Positions 36,101-41,535 of a DNA stretch of 61,122 nucleotides are shown one piece after another. The stretch spans positions 1-61,122 of the forward strand of contig CAIOTF010000050.1 in the NCBI GenBank assembly GCA_903861125.1, given 5' to 3'. This stretch comes from an uncultured Ignavibacteriota bacterium. GTDB taxonomy: Bacteria; Bacteroidota; Ignavibacteria; UBA10030; UBA8401. The notes beneath the pieces were generated by a model. It saw only the letters and a program-made list of their open reading frames with translations. It searched no databases and was not told the origin of the DNA. Each line of letters starts with the position of its first letter. Positions within the stretch are counted from its first letter, which is position 1. The position numbers were made by a program, and so were the translations under genes.

Positions 36101-37102
36101 AATTACCGATGAGGCTGAAATTGTTTTTCCGGCGCCAACATAGACCCCTCCGTTATTATCGGCGGCGATCTTCGCCCCGCTGCTGTTGATCATCCGTTCC
36201 CACTGAAGCGCACCCTGCGAATTATATTTTCTCACCCTTCCGCCGACATCGAATGAAATAAAATGACTATATCCCATAAAAATATTTCCGGCCGCATCAA
36301 TATCCATAGCTGCGGCTTCTACACTTATCGTTTTGAGTGAAAAATTTGTGATCCATTGCGGAGGATTCATTACTCCGCCGGCTGCCGGTGCATATTTTAA
36401 TAATTTAGAGCCGGCAATGTACACAGTCGTATCAAAACGAGATTTATAGGAAACTGAAACGTATATATTGTTGAGCTGATCAATCTTCATTTGGCCGATA
36501 CCAATATCTCCGAATTCAGCCGGTGCAGCCGAAAGACCACTGATCGTTGTGTCCATCCAACGCCGATCACCGTTCGGTGAATAGGATAACATCATCAAAT
36601 ATGCCTGAAAGTTTCCTTCTCCGTTTAACTGTTCATGTGATGTGGCAATACAAACATTCCCATCTCCATCAATATCAATAAGAGTATTTCCTTCCCGATA
36701 GTTCTCTTGCGGAAGTGACAAAATGAGTTTCTTTGCCCAAAGACTGTCACCGGTCGGAGAGTATTTTGTCAGTGTTAGCTTCTTTTGATCATCGTTGGTA
36801 ACAACATATGCATTACCACTCTTGTCTGCTGCAAGCCAATATTTATACGTTATCTGATTTGACAGCGGTGTCTCGCGAATGAGCGTTCCAACATTTGAAT
36901 ATTTACTTAAAGTAATTCCGTACGAACTACCGCCAAAAGTAACGGTATAAATATTTCCGGAATAATCTCGTGCAGCATCGGACAATTGGATAGTACTGTC
37001 GGGGTTGGTTTTTGTTGTTGTCCACAGCATTTTAGGCTGTGAAAAAACAGAAGAAATGGAAACAAGCAAGAAACTAAACAGAAGTGGTAAACGACAGAAC
37101 AT
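33146..37102 (-). CDS. Very large propeller protein with P domain, T9SS cargo
   Basis: This 1318-residue secreted protein has a signal peptide (LPLLFSFLLVSISSVFSQ). An N-terminal propeller region has SBBP-like blades (DAAGNIFMGYS, DNNGGVYVGAG). A middle region carries Ycf48/BNR-type blades (TSNSGASWTKV, KDGGTTWNVV, TTNGGTTWVM, SDDKGNSWHSV). Near 1130-1235 there is a segment like the proprotein convertase P/homo-B domain (IADSLGGMAVKNIVVDIDSL ... GKWILSIHSSNLQQNATLKG then WGIRI). A type A sorting domain ends the chain. Proteins of this make-up are extracellular; binding or polymer interaction is more likely than catalysis, since no protease triad is present. It is transcribed alone. The start has only a modest GAGG 10 bases upstream. 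Confidence 0.83.
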   Translation of the reverse strand: MFCRLPLLFSFLLVSISSVFSQPKMLWTTTKTNPDSTIQLSDAARDYSGNIYTVTFGGSSYGITLSKYSNVGTLIRETPLSNQITYKYWLAADKSGNAYVVTNDDQKKLTLTKYSPTGDSLWAKKLILSLPQENYREGNTLIDIDGDGNVCIATSHEQLNGEGNFQAYLMMLSYSPNGDRRWMDTTISGLSAAPAEFGDIGIGQMKIDQLNNIYVSVSYKSRFDTTVYIAGSKLLKYAPAAGGVMNPPQWITNFSLKTISVEAAAMDIDAAGNIFMGYSHFISFDVGGRVRKYNSQGALQWERMINSSGAKIAADNNGGVYVGAGKTISASSVIARVFRFNGAESTYVGNFGSGNYSSIYNLSVDQGGYLAVSGIAKPQVFSTEGSYYFFEFTPSGAWNGYAMYASPGVSQEYPSHLFKGNGSYIALGVSGYAKSKAVVWISKIQVAPTTPTDPGGNGGGQGLQTPYVSVASGTTADLRSVYFTNQKNGFIVGDSSTILRTSNSGASWTKVASPVVSDFQKVKFYNADSGFIIGQGYILKTKDGGTTWNVVDDNVGVQTLYGIDWDTLGNMVAVGTSGTIHVSHNWGNSWVSNNFNTNASLKDVSFYSYNDPGVEFIAVGDLGIVLEGVSKGAAWTELVSPSIIGQNIKSLLKLGSVVYLCGDAIKAYHRSFNKSYVELVSIPPIQLSSMNNTNKMDNYIAVGNDGSFVVYIRNKGDVLDRYLTYNMGSKKLYSVFLSGVVMTGVGEGGAIVQIRKDGRTIVSPQINYSETIPFTLEEAISPPWGSGEILKTTNGGTTWVMADTGGQNGLWQFDAHANWFVRKDGKTFRYSDDKGNSWHSVLLPDTAKRIRQIGLSEDHTFFVYTNNVDWTNRTLYQTKNAGVEWDTIALPIVNYEYGDFQEFISTNQEVIWVVYTNGIDRYIEVYNSENNGKDWIRSKFSLDDGYSMIFYAFDNNNAVLFNNNSFHPREYRTENGGTSWEKRTVDPSQYTMSKARHSTILTSIIAEQISYSTDQGITWEVDPTPPIFFKDYQYSQPLRYNDSLYLVSSDEKNNIYIHSPRKEYDNVNTLPARFKRYSLHRMLANGTMSDTITIADSLGGMAVKNIVVDIDSLSLSHSTKNILMTLAHNGIIDTLFYQHEGTAIIDCRFSDNAPFVLGDRKSANFSLNYNPFSPLKKFNSSSVKGKWILSIHSSNLQQNATLKGWGIRINMDQVTRVERNGTIPSSFALSQNYPNPFNPTTMINYQLPMNSKVSLKIYDILGREVATLVNEIVNAGTYSTPFNSTRLASGVYFYRIEATPTDGSRNRFVDVKKMMYLK

Positions 37103-37238
37103 ATAAAAACCTCAGATATATATAGAATAAAAGAAATCCTATTCATTGTAATTGAACTAAAGGAAAGAAACAACTGCCAAATTTTTGATGTGGTGTATCA
37201 CAAAACAAAGGCGGAATCTCTGTAAAGTCTCCACTGGA

Positions 37239-37266
37239 TAAAAAAAAGAAAGGCTCACGCCCTTCT
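37239..37266 (-). terminator. Terminator of the zinc-ribbon gene
   Basis: On the minus strand AGAAGGGC-GTGA-GCCTTTCT (8-bp stem with one G-U pair) is followed by a run of seven T. It begins about 47 bases after the stop codon at 37313. Confidence 0.8.
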
Positions 37267-37312
37267 TTCTGTCTACAGCATTTGCTCCAAGGCCTTTTCG
37301 GAATGCCATCAC

Positions 37313-37546
37313 TTATATAATCGGCACTGGAAACGCTGGACGATTACCACAATATTCACAATCAGCGCTTCCACATTCGCTGTCTAGCCATATGTTGCAC
37401 ACGGGACAAAACAGACCATCGTATTCTTCGTGATATATTTTTTGAAAGCCACATACTGGACATTTCTCATTGCGCCACGGGAAACCAAAGATTTTATGAT
37501 CCCCGATGTATATGATATTTTGTTCTTCAAAATATTTAATATCCAT
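37313..37546 (-). CDS. Small protein with three CxxC knuckles
   Basis: This 77-residue protein has CPVC at about 29-32, CPVC at about 47-50, then CGSADCEYC near 58-66. The eight or so cysteines suggest one or two zinc ribbons, as in small proteins with a double rubredoxin-like knuckle. The ATG has AAAGGA upstream. It follows the sigma-like gene on the same strand, separated by a perfect hairpin, and is probably co-transcribed with it. The family is not recognised. Near the attR end of the island, small zinc proteins often act as regulators or adaptors of element functions, but nothing in the sequence proves this. Confidence 0.65.
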   Translation of the reverse strand: MDIKYFEEQNIIYIGDHKIFGFPWRNEKCPVCGFQKIYHEEYDGLFCPVCNIWLDSECGSADCEYCGNRPAFPVPII

Positions 37547-37562
37547 TTCTATATTCCTTTCT

Positions 37563-37588
37563 GAAGAGAGTGCGTGAACACTCTCTTC
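37563..37588. promoter_or_regulatory. Perfect hairpin between sigma-like and zinc-ribbon genes
   Basis: GAAGAGAGTG-CGTGAA-CACTCTCTTC has 10-bp arms and no T-run. It lies between the stop of the upstream gene and the Shine-Dalgarno of the downstream gene, so it may be an intercistronic processing or stability element. The following CTGTCTACA word recurs after the hairpin at 37247-37266. Confidence 0.6.
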
Positions 37589-37592
37589 CTGT

Positions 37593-38096
37593 CTACATCA
37601 GATACATTTCTGCTTTACTTGCGAGGCCGTGTCGGAAAGATTTAAACTGCGGATTGGAGATATGCTGGCGAGTAAGGATTTCTTTTGCCGTATAACCGGT
37701 TGAGAGATCTTCCAATATAGTCTCCTCTTGATCGGACAGACTATTGAGGAAGTCGTTCGTGATCGCGTAATCGAGCGGAGTCGTGTATGTGTTGAGCACA
37801 ACGTCTCCAACTGTTCTTGATTCACCAGATGATAGCGGTTGTTCAAGATGCACTCGGTTCGGTCTGTTGTATGCGTCGATAGTTCTCCTTCCGACTTCTT
37901 TTGCTGGAAATGCTGAACGAATATTTAATTCCTTCGAACGATAATGCATATGCGACTTCATCAATCCCAGTGTGCAGCGATCTCCAAGTCTCACTCCTTC
38001 TTTCCACGCCATCGTGATCAACTCTGATCTTTGAAGTTTATCTCTAGTGAACTGCTCTGAATAATTCCACAACGTTTGGTATTCCTGTTCGGACAT
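37593..38096 (-). CDS. Divergent sigma-70-like factor
   Basis: This 167-residue protein has the architecture of a small sigma factor. An N-terminal helical region is sigma region 2-like (LWNYSEQFTRDKLQRSEL, ITMAWKEGVRLG). A linker with EQPLSSGESRTVGDV resembles the region 3-4 linker of phage and RpoD-like proteins, where a similar acidic-S motif precedes region 4. The C-terminal helix-turn-helix is region 4-like (FLNSLSDQEETILEDLSTGY then TAKEILTRQHIS). Sequence identity to classical factors is low, so the call rests on layout. The start is strongly supported by CAAGGAGGAATT before the ATG. It lies on the island near attR, opposite coupled micro-ORFs across a palindrome-rich promoter region, and could direct RNA polymerase to island promoters. 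Confidence 0.6.
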   Translation of the reverse strand: MSEQEYQTLWNYSEQFTRDKLQRSELITMAWKEGVRLGDRCTLGLMKSHMHYRSKELNIRSAFPAKEVGRRTIDAYNRPNRVHLEQPLSSGESRTVGDVVLNTYTTPLDYAITNDFLNSLSDQEETILEDLSTGYTAKEILTRQHISNPQFKSFRHGLASKAEMYLM

Positions 38097-38132
38097 AATT
38101 CCTCCTTGTGAATGGATGTGAGTATAGACTTT

Positions 38133-38252
38133 CGTGATATGTTCTTATGCCCGAATATCACGCACATCTGATCATCAAAGAGTAAACGGTCTCGCTCCTT
38201 CCTCGCTTAACCGTTCACCTGTTCTTATACCTCGTTATAAATGGTATAAGAA
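38133..38252. promoter_or_regulatory. Dyad-rich divergent control region
   Basis: Between the sigma-like gene (minus) and the micro-ORFs (plus) are CGTGATAT/ATATCACG (38133-38140 and 38155-38162), AACGGT/ACCGTT (about 38187-38215), and the perfect 10-bp pair TTCTTATACC/GGTATAAGAA (38222-38231 and 38243-38252). GTTCTTAT also occurs as a direct repeat at 38141 and 38221. This is the expected make-up of operators at a divergent promoter. Confidence 0.55.
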
Positions 38253-38300
38253 AAAGAGCGAGCAAATATAATTGGTACAGATTATTCAGGAAGGAAACGT

Positions 38301-38366
38301 ATGGGAAATATTGTAAAGGTGATCATCACCATAATCGTAACGATCTGCAAACGGAGGATTAAATGA
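38301..38366 (+). CDS. 21-residue hydrophobic micro-ORF
   Basis: MGNIVKVIITIIVTICKRRI plus K: a single hydrophobic helix with a basic end. It has AGGAAGG 5-6 bases before the ATG, and its stop overlaps the next start as ATGA. Short membrane-active peptides look like this, but it may also be just a coupling leader for the next gene. It is too short for composition tests. Confidence 0.4.
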   Translation: MGNIVKVIITIIVTICKRRIK

Positions 38367-38533
38367 TACTCGATCCAAAAATAAATATTGCACTGGACAT
38401 CATTGAGACAATAATTAAGACCATCAAGACGGTACCAGAGGAACCAAACACGGACGAAGAGAAAGAAGAAATGCTTGCGGAATTTCTGAGGTTAGGGACG
38501 ATTCTGGTCATTCAGAAAGCGAAGAACATATAG
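38363..38533 (+). CDS. 56-residue acidic small protein
   Basis: This protein starts MILDPKINIALDIIETII and has a charged middle (EEPNTDEEKEEMLAEFL). It is predicted to be helical and amphipathic. CGGAGG lies 6 bases before its ATG, and it overlaps the preceding 21-residue frame by 4 bp. A good terminator follows 9 bases after the stop. Together these make it a credible small gene. The size and charge resemble small antitoxins or anti-sigma or anti-restriction peptides, but the family is not recognised. Confidence 0.5.
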   Translation: MILDPKINIALDIIETIIKTIKTVPEEPNTDEEKEEMLAEFLRLGTILVIQKAKNI

Positions 38534-38541
38534 ACTGTTCG

Positions 38542-38569
38542 CCCCAGTGCACGCTGGGGTGGATTTTTT
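38542..38569 (+). terminator. Terminator of the micro-ORF pair
   Basis: CCCCAG-TGCACG-CTGGGG is followed by TGGATTTTTT. It starts 9 bases after the stop codon of the 56-residue frame, which supports a real short transcript. Confidence 0.75.
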
Positions 38570-38650
38570 ACCGTTATAGGTACGCGCAATCGTTTAAATT
38601 TGCGATTTAAGGAATGATAATGGGCCAGCCATGACATTCACCATTGCCGG

Positions 38651-38791
38651 ATGAGTGTGGCGTACGGGGCATATTTAAAAGGAATTTATGGTTCAGAAGG
38701 AGAAGGATCTATTGATGATTTTGAGGATACTTGGGAACTGTGTGATAAATGTCTTTCCGCTTACGATGTTCAATTTGATTGGCATGACTAG
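38651..38791 (+). CDS. Possible 46-residue small protein
   Basis: This open frame begins MSVAYGAYLKGIYGSEGEGS and contains a CDKC knuckle near residues 31-34. It ends FDWHD. No good Shine-Dalgarno sequence is seen before the ATG, so it could be a remnant of a longer gene or chance. The protein-like composition (acidic, aromatic residues, paired cysteines) is the only support. Confidence 0.3.
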   Translation: MSVAYGAYLKGIYGSEGEGSIDDFEDTWELCDKCLSAYDVQFDWHD

Positions 38792-38800
38792 CCTTCCAAT

Positions 38801-38826
38801 ACCTCACAGCCGAAAGGCGGTGAGGT
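38801..38826. other. GAAA-capped hairpin
   Basis: CCTCAC-A-GCC-GAAA-GGC-G-GTGAGG, with flanking A-T pair, makes a stable stem with a single A-G mismatch and a GNRA-type tetraloop. No T-run follows. It could be an RNA structural element or an mRNA 3' stabiliser. The rest of 38792-39130 is A+T-rich and holds no gene. Confidence 0.4.
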
Positions 38827-39027
38827 GTAAAGATATATCTAGAGATATATAGAGATCAAAACACATAACTTCTCGCCCTTAAATACAGTCACTTTTGAAT
38901 GTCGTTGCTACTAAATATGATAGACCTTGCTACTGGGATGGCAGACCAAATAATAGATCTTGAAACCAAGACACTATAAATTATTTTTTTGTTAAGCGTG
39001 ATAAATTATATTGAAATATTATTTTAC

Positions 39028-39037
39028 TGCTAACAAA
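39028..39037 (+). repeat. Candidate integrase arm site, right
   Basis: This is the third copy of TGCTAACAAA, 94 bp inside attR. It is followed by CTGGTTAG, so a partly inverted copy (GTTAG) may also be present. Confidence 0.5.
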
Positions 39038-39130
39038 ACTGGTTAGTAGTTTTCCAAAAACCAAGTTTGTCGGCACTTCAAATTGATGTTGGTGGAAAAA
39101 TTTCGCTAATGTGGAATTTAAATAAATCCA

Positions 39131-39175
39131 TCACACGCGAAAGGTCGTAGGTTCAAGTCCTACAACGTCCACAAA
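39131..39175 (+). repeat. Right attachment repeat (attR)
   Basis: This 45-bp stretch is identical to 18269-18313 and holds the 3' part of tRNA-Val without its 5' half, so no tRNA can form here. It is the displaced original tRNA end created by island insertion. Confidence 0.92.
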
Positions 39176-39180
39176 GACAA

Positions 39181-39207
39181 ACCCGAGAGACACTCTCGGG
39201 TTTTGTG
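39181..39207 (+). terminator. Displaced terminator of tRNA-Val
   Basis: ACCCGAGAG-ACA-CTCTCGGGT followed by TTTGTG lies 5 bases after attR. Before insertion it would have followed the tRNA gene directly, so it is probably the native tRNA terminator. Confidence 0.75.
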
Positions 39208-39230
39208 TTATATTCATGGCGGTTTATCGG

Positions 39231-39300
39231 TCCCGACACAAAACGTCGGGATGCTGAGACCGGCTTCCACTCGCATATAAATTGCTCGCGGGCTGGTCTC
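39231..39300. repeat. Palindromic inserts between att copies
   Basis: TCCCGAC-ACAAAAC-GTCGGGA (39231-39251) closely matches an element at 54079-54099. Next to it GAGACCGGC (39256-39264) and GCTGGTCTC (39292-39300) form a second imperfect dyad. No gene is present. Confidence 0.6.
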
Positions 39301-39305
39301 GCAGC

Positions 39306-39325
39306 TCAAGTCCTACAACGTCCAC
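39306..39325 (+). repeat. Third copy of tRNA-Val 3' end
   Basis: TCAAGTCCTACAACGTCCAC (20 bp) repeats the last T-loop to acceptor bases of tRNA-Val, 130 bp beyond attR and in the same orientation. It suggests an earlier insertion at the same site, now largely deleted. Confidence 0.75.
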
Positions 39326-39330
39326 CAGAG

Positions 39331-39368
39331 AAGCCTTAAAACAAAACGTTATAAGGCTTTTTTATTTT
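39331..39368 (+). terminator. Terminator after the third tRNA end copy
   Basis: AAGCCTTA...TAAGGCTT (8-bp stem, 13-base loop) is followed by TTTTTATTTT. Its position right after a tRNA 3' end copy suggests a former tRNA terminator. Confidence 0.7.
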
Positions 39369-39492
39369 ACAGCCCTGCCGTGTTGGTGCGTTTTTGAATT
39401 CTCAGCTTGCATTTCTGCTTGCATACCATGATAGGAATTTCCTGTTTCGTCCGTGAATTGCTTCTGTCTGGTAGCGTGAAACGGAACAGCAG

Positions 39493-40299
39493 TTACATAA
39501 TGCCGAGGAACGCCATGATGATTTCTGAAAGGATGAGGATGATGATGATCCATTCAAGGATCTGGGCCCGCTGAGCTTCGAGCCGGGAGATAACGAAGGT
39601 GCTTGAACGTGAAATAATAGAGACTTTTTGCTGTATCGCGCGAATCCGGTCGTCAAGATCGAATTCGCGTTTTAATCTTTTATATAATTCGTCGATCTTT
39701 TTCCCGCCGCTCCACACAATCTCCGGCTCATCAAATGCGGAAAGATTATACGCCAGTTCCTGCTCAACGGAGATCGCTAATCCTACTTCCTTGGTGAGAG
39801 TCTTTTCATTTTTTTGGATCCTGCCTTCTCTCGCCAGTGTGGATACGGATTCTTCCAATTGGCCGAACGTGTCGGAGATCAGCGATTCATAATATTCCAA
39901 AGAGACGGAACGGCTCAAAACGATGCTGACTACCATCGCAATATCTTTTGTGAACTCTTTAATAAAGAGTTCCTCCGTCCCTTCGGGCATTTTCAGTTTT
40001 GAGGTAATGTTCAGCACGAAATAATCTTCGCTGAACCGCCGGTTCGGCCGCAGAGCGCAGCCGCGCAATGTGTCTAGCGTTTCGGTGATCTCCGGCTGGG
40101 TGTGGTTGAAGAAAACGATTGAACCGTAATCGAACACGCCGATCATTTTGTGGAAACCGGTCTGCGCAAGAAGAGGGTTCATGCTCAGAATTTTCCCGGC
40201 AAAATTGTTTACCAGGATATCGCGGGCAGCTTTCAGATCGTACGATGAAGCAACATCGTACGCTTTCACAACTATTTTTTCGGATTCGGGCTTTTTCAT
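39493..40299 (-). CDS. RMD1/DUF155 family membrane-anchored protein
   Basis: This 268-residue protein of the RMD1/YagE (DUF155) family has the recognisable parts IGVFDYGSIVFFNHT (about 47-61) and LNITSKLKMPEGTEELFIKE. It also has a long helical stretch (QKVSIISRSSTFVISRLEAQ) and a single C-terminal membrane helix (ILEWIIIILILSEIIMAFLG). Eukaryotic members act in mitochondria (RMND1); the bacterial function is not known. It is the first chromosomal gene outside the island on this side, pointing toward it, with about 190 bp to the tRNA-end repeats. It probably forms its own unit or follows ispG, 46 bp upstream on the same strand. Confidence 0.82.
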   Translation of the reverse strand: MKKPESEKIVVKAYDVASSYDLKAARDILVNNFAGKILSMNPLLAQTGFHKMIGVFDYGSIVFFNHTQPEITETLDTLRGCALRPNRRFSEDYFVLNITSKLKMPEGTEELFIKEFTKDIAMVVSIVLSRSVSLEYYESLISDTFGQLEESVSTLAREGRIQKNEKTLTKEVGLAISVEQELAYNLSAFDEPEIVWSGGKKIDELYKRLKREFDLDDRIRAIQQKVSIISRSSTFVISRLEAQRAQILEWIIIILILSEIIMAFLGIM

Positions 40300-40345
40300 A
40301 GAATATCGGTAAAGCCGGATCAGCTAACGGCTTTGATTTGTGGTG

Positions 40346-41497
40346 TCAATTTTCCGGTTGAAACTTACGCACTTCCTCCACCACCACATCCACGATCTCG
40401 CTTTCTTTAATCTTGCGGATCATCTGCCCTTTCCGGTATAAGATGCCGACACCTTTTCCGGCCGCAATACCTATATCGGCATCGCTCGCTTCGCCGGGTC
40501 CGTTCACAACACAGCCAAGCACGGCGATCTTCACCGGTTTCTTTACCCCTTCAAGACGCTTTTCCAGTTCCGCCATGATGCCAAAAAGATCGATCTCAAG
40601 CCGTCCGCATGTGGGGCACGCGATCAATTCAACATTGCGCGTTGCGAGACCGAGCGAACGGAGGATCTCTTTCCCCACTTCAACTTCTTTCACCGGTTCA
40701 TCGGTCAGCGATACGCGGATCGTATCACCAATCCCTTCGGCCAGCAGCGTGCCGATGCCGACCGCGGATTTAATTGTTCCTATGCGCGTCAGGCCTGCTT
40801 CCGTTACGCCGAGATGCAGCGGAATGTCGGTCCGTTGCGCTACAAGACGGTACGCTTCGATCATCAGCCGCACGTCGGTCGATTTCACGGAAATGATCAC
40901 ATCACGGAAATTGAACTCGTCGCAAATACCGACGTGACGCATAGCCGATTCGTATAATGCTTCCGCGGTAGGGTAACCGAATTTTTCAAGAATATCCTCT
41001 TCCAGCGATCCGGAATTTACGCCGATACGAATCGGTATTCCTTTATCTTTTGCCGCCGTCAGCACCTGACGGATACGGTCCTTCGATCCGATGTTTCCCG
41101 GATTGATACGAACCTTGGCAACGCCGGCTTCAACAGCTTTCAATGCAAAGATATGGTTGAAATGAATATCCGCCACGACCGGTATCGGTGACTGACGGAC
41201 AATCTCGGCCATTGCATCTGCCGCTTCCTTGTCATTCACGGTGACCCGGACAATATCGCAACCGGCTTCATGTGCATCAATAATCTGTTTTACCGTTCCT
41301 TTAATATCGTCCGTCTTTGATTTCGTCATTGTCTGCACGGAGATCGGTGCGCCTCCACCGACCTTGATTCCGCCGATGTTCACCTGGCGGGTATGGCGGC
41401 GTATGCCGACTTTGTAACCCGACGGTGATGAATTTGCTTGTGCATTCTGAGAGGGCTGAATGACCGGTAAAATATTTTCCATAGGTACCATAACCAT
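40346..41497 (-). CDS. ispG: 4-hydroxy-3-methylbut-2-enyl diphosphate synthase (IspG/GcpE)
   Basis: This is the 4Fe-4S enzyme of the MEP isoprenoid pathway, converting methylerythritol cyclodiphosphate to hydroxymethylbutenyl diphosphate. At 383 residues it is the normal bacterial short form. The TIM-barrel start VNIGGIKVGGGAPISVQTMT (about 39-58) and cluster ligands C294 and C297 (ACPTCGR) and C329 (LGCVVNGPGE), with Glu at 336, are all visible. The N-terminus has about 28 extra residues. The start is uncertain: ATG codons at 41497, 41491 and 41482 are possible and none has a clear Shine-Dalgarno sequence. A GC-rich hairpin at 41500-41519 lies directly before the first ATG. Confidence 0.96.
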   Translation of the reverse strand: MVMVPMENILPVIQPSQNAQANSSPSGYKVGIRRHTRQVNIGGIKVGGGAPISVQTMTKSKTDDIKGTVKQIIDAHEAGCDIVRVTVNDKEAADAMAEIVRQSPIPVVADIHFNHIFALKAVEAGVAKVRINPGNIGSKDRIRQVLTAAKDKGIPIRIGVNSGSLEEDILEKFGYPTAEALYESAMRHVGICDEFNFRDVIISVKSTDVRLMIEAYRLVAQRTDIPLHLGVTEAGLTRIGTIKSAVGIGTLLAEGIGDTIRVSLTDEPVKEVEVGKEILRSLGLATRNVELIACPTCGRLEIDLFGIMAELEKRLEGVKKPVKIAVLGCVVNGPGEASDADIGIAAGKGVGILYRKGQMIRKIKESEIVDVVVEEVRKFQPEN

Positions 41498-41499
41498 AA

Positions 41500-41519
41500 G
41501 GCCGGCATTAACACCGGCC
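41500..41519 (-). other. GC-rich hairpin between rhomboid gene and ispG
   Basis: GGCCGG-TGTTAATG-CCGGCC on the minus strand begins 16 bases after the rhomboid stop and ends just before the ispG start. It lacks a T-run, so it may be a weak terminator or a structure that limits ispG translation. Confidence 0.45.
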
Positions 41520-41535
41520 CTCCATCAATAAATAA

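Noticed and set aside
39131-39175. A second tRNA gene at 39.1 kb
   Set aside because: Only the 3' half is present; the acceptor 5' strand, D arm and the 5' side of the anticodon stem are missing.
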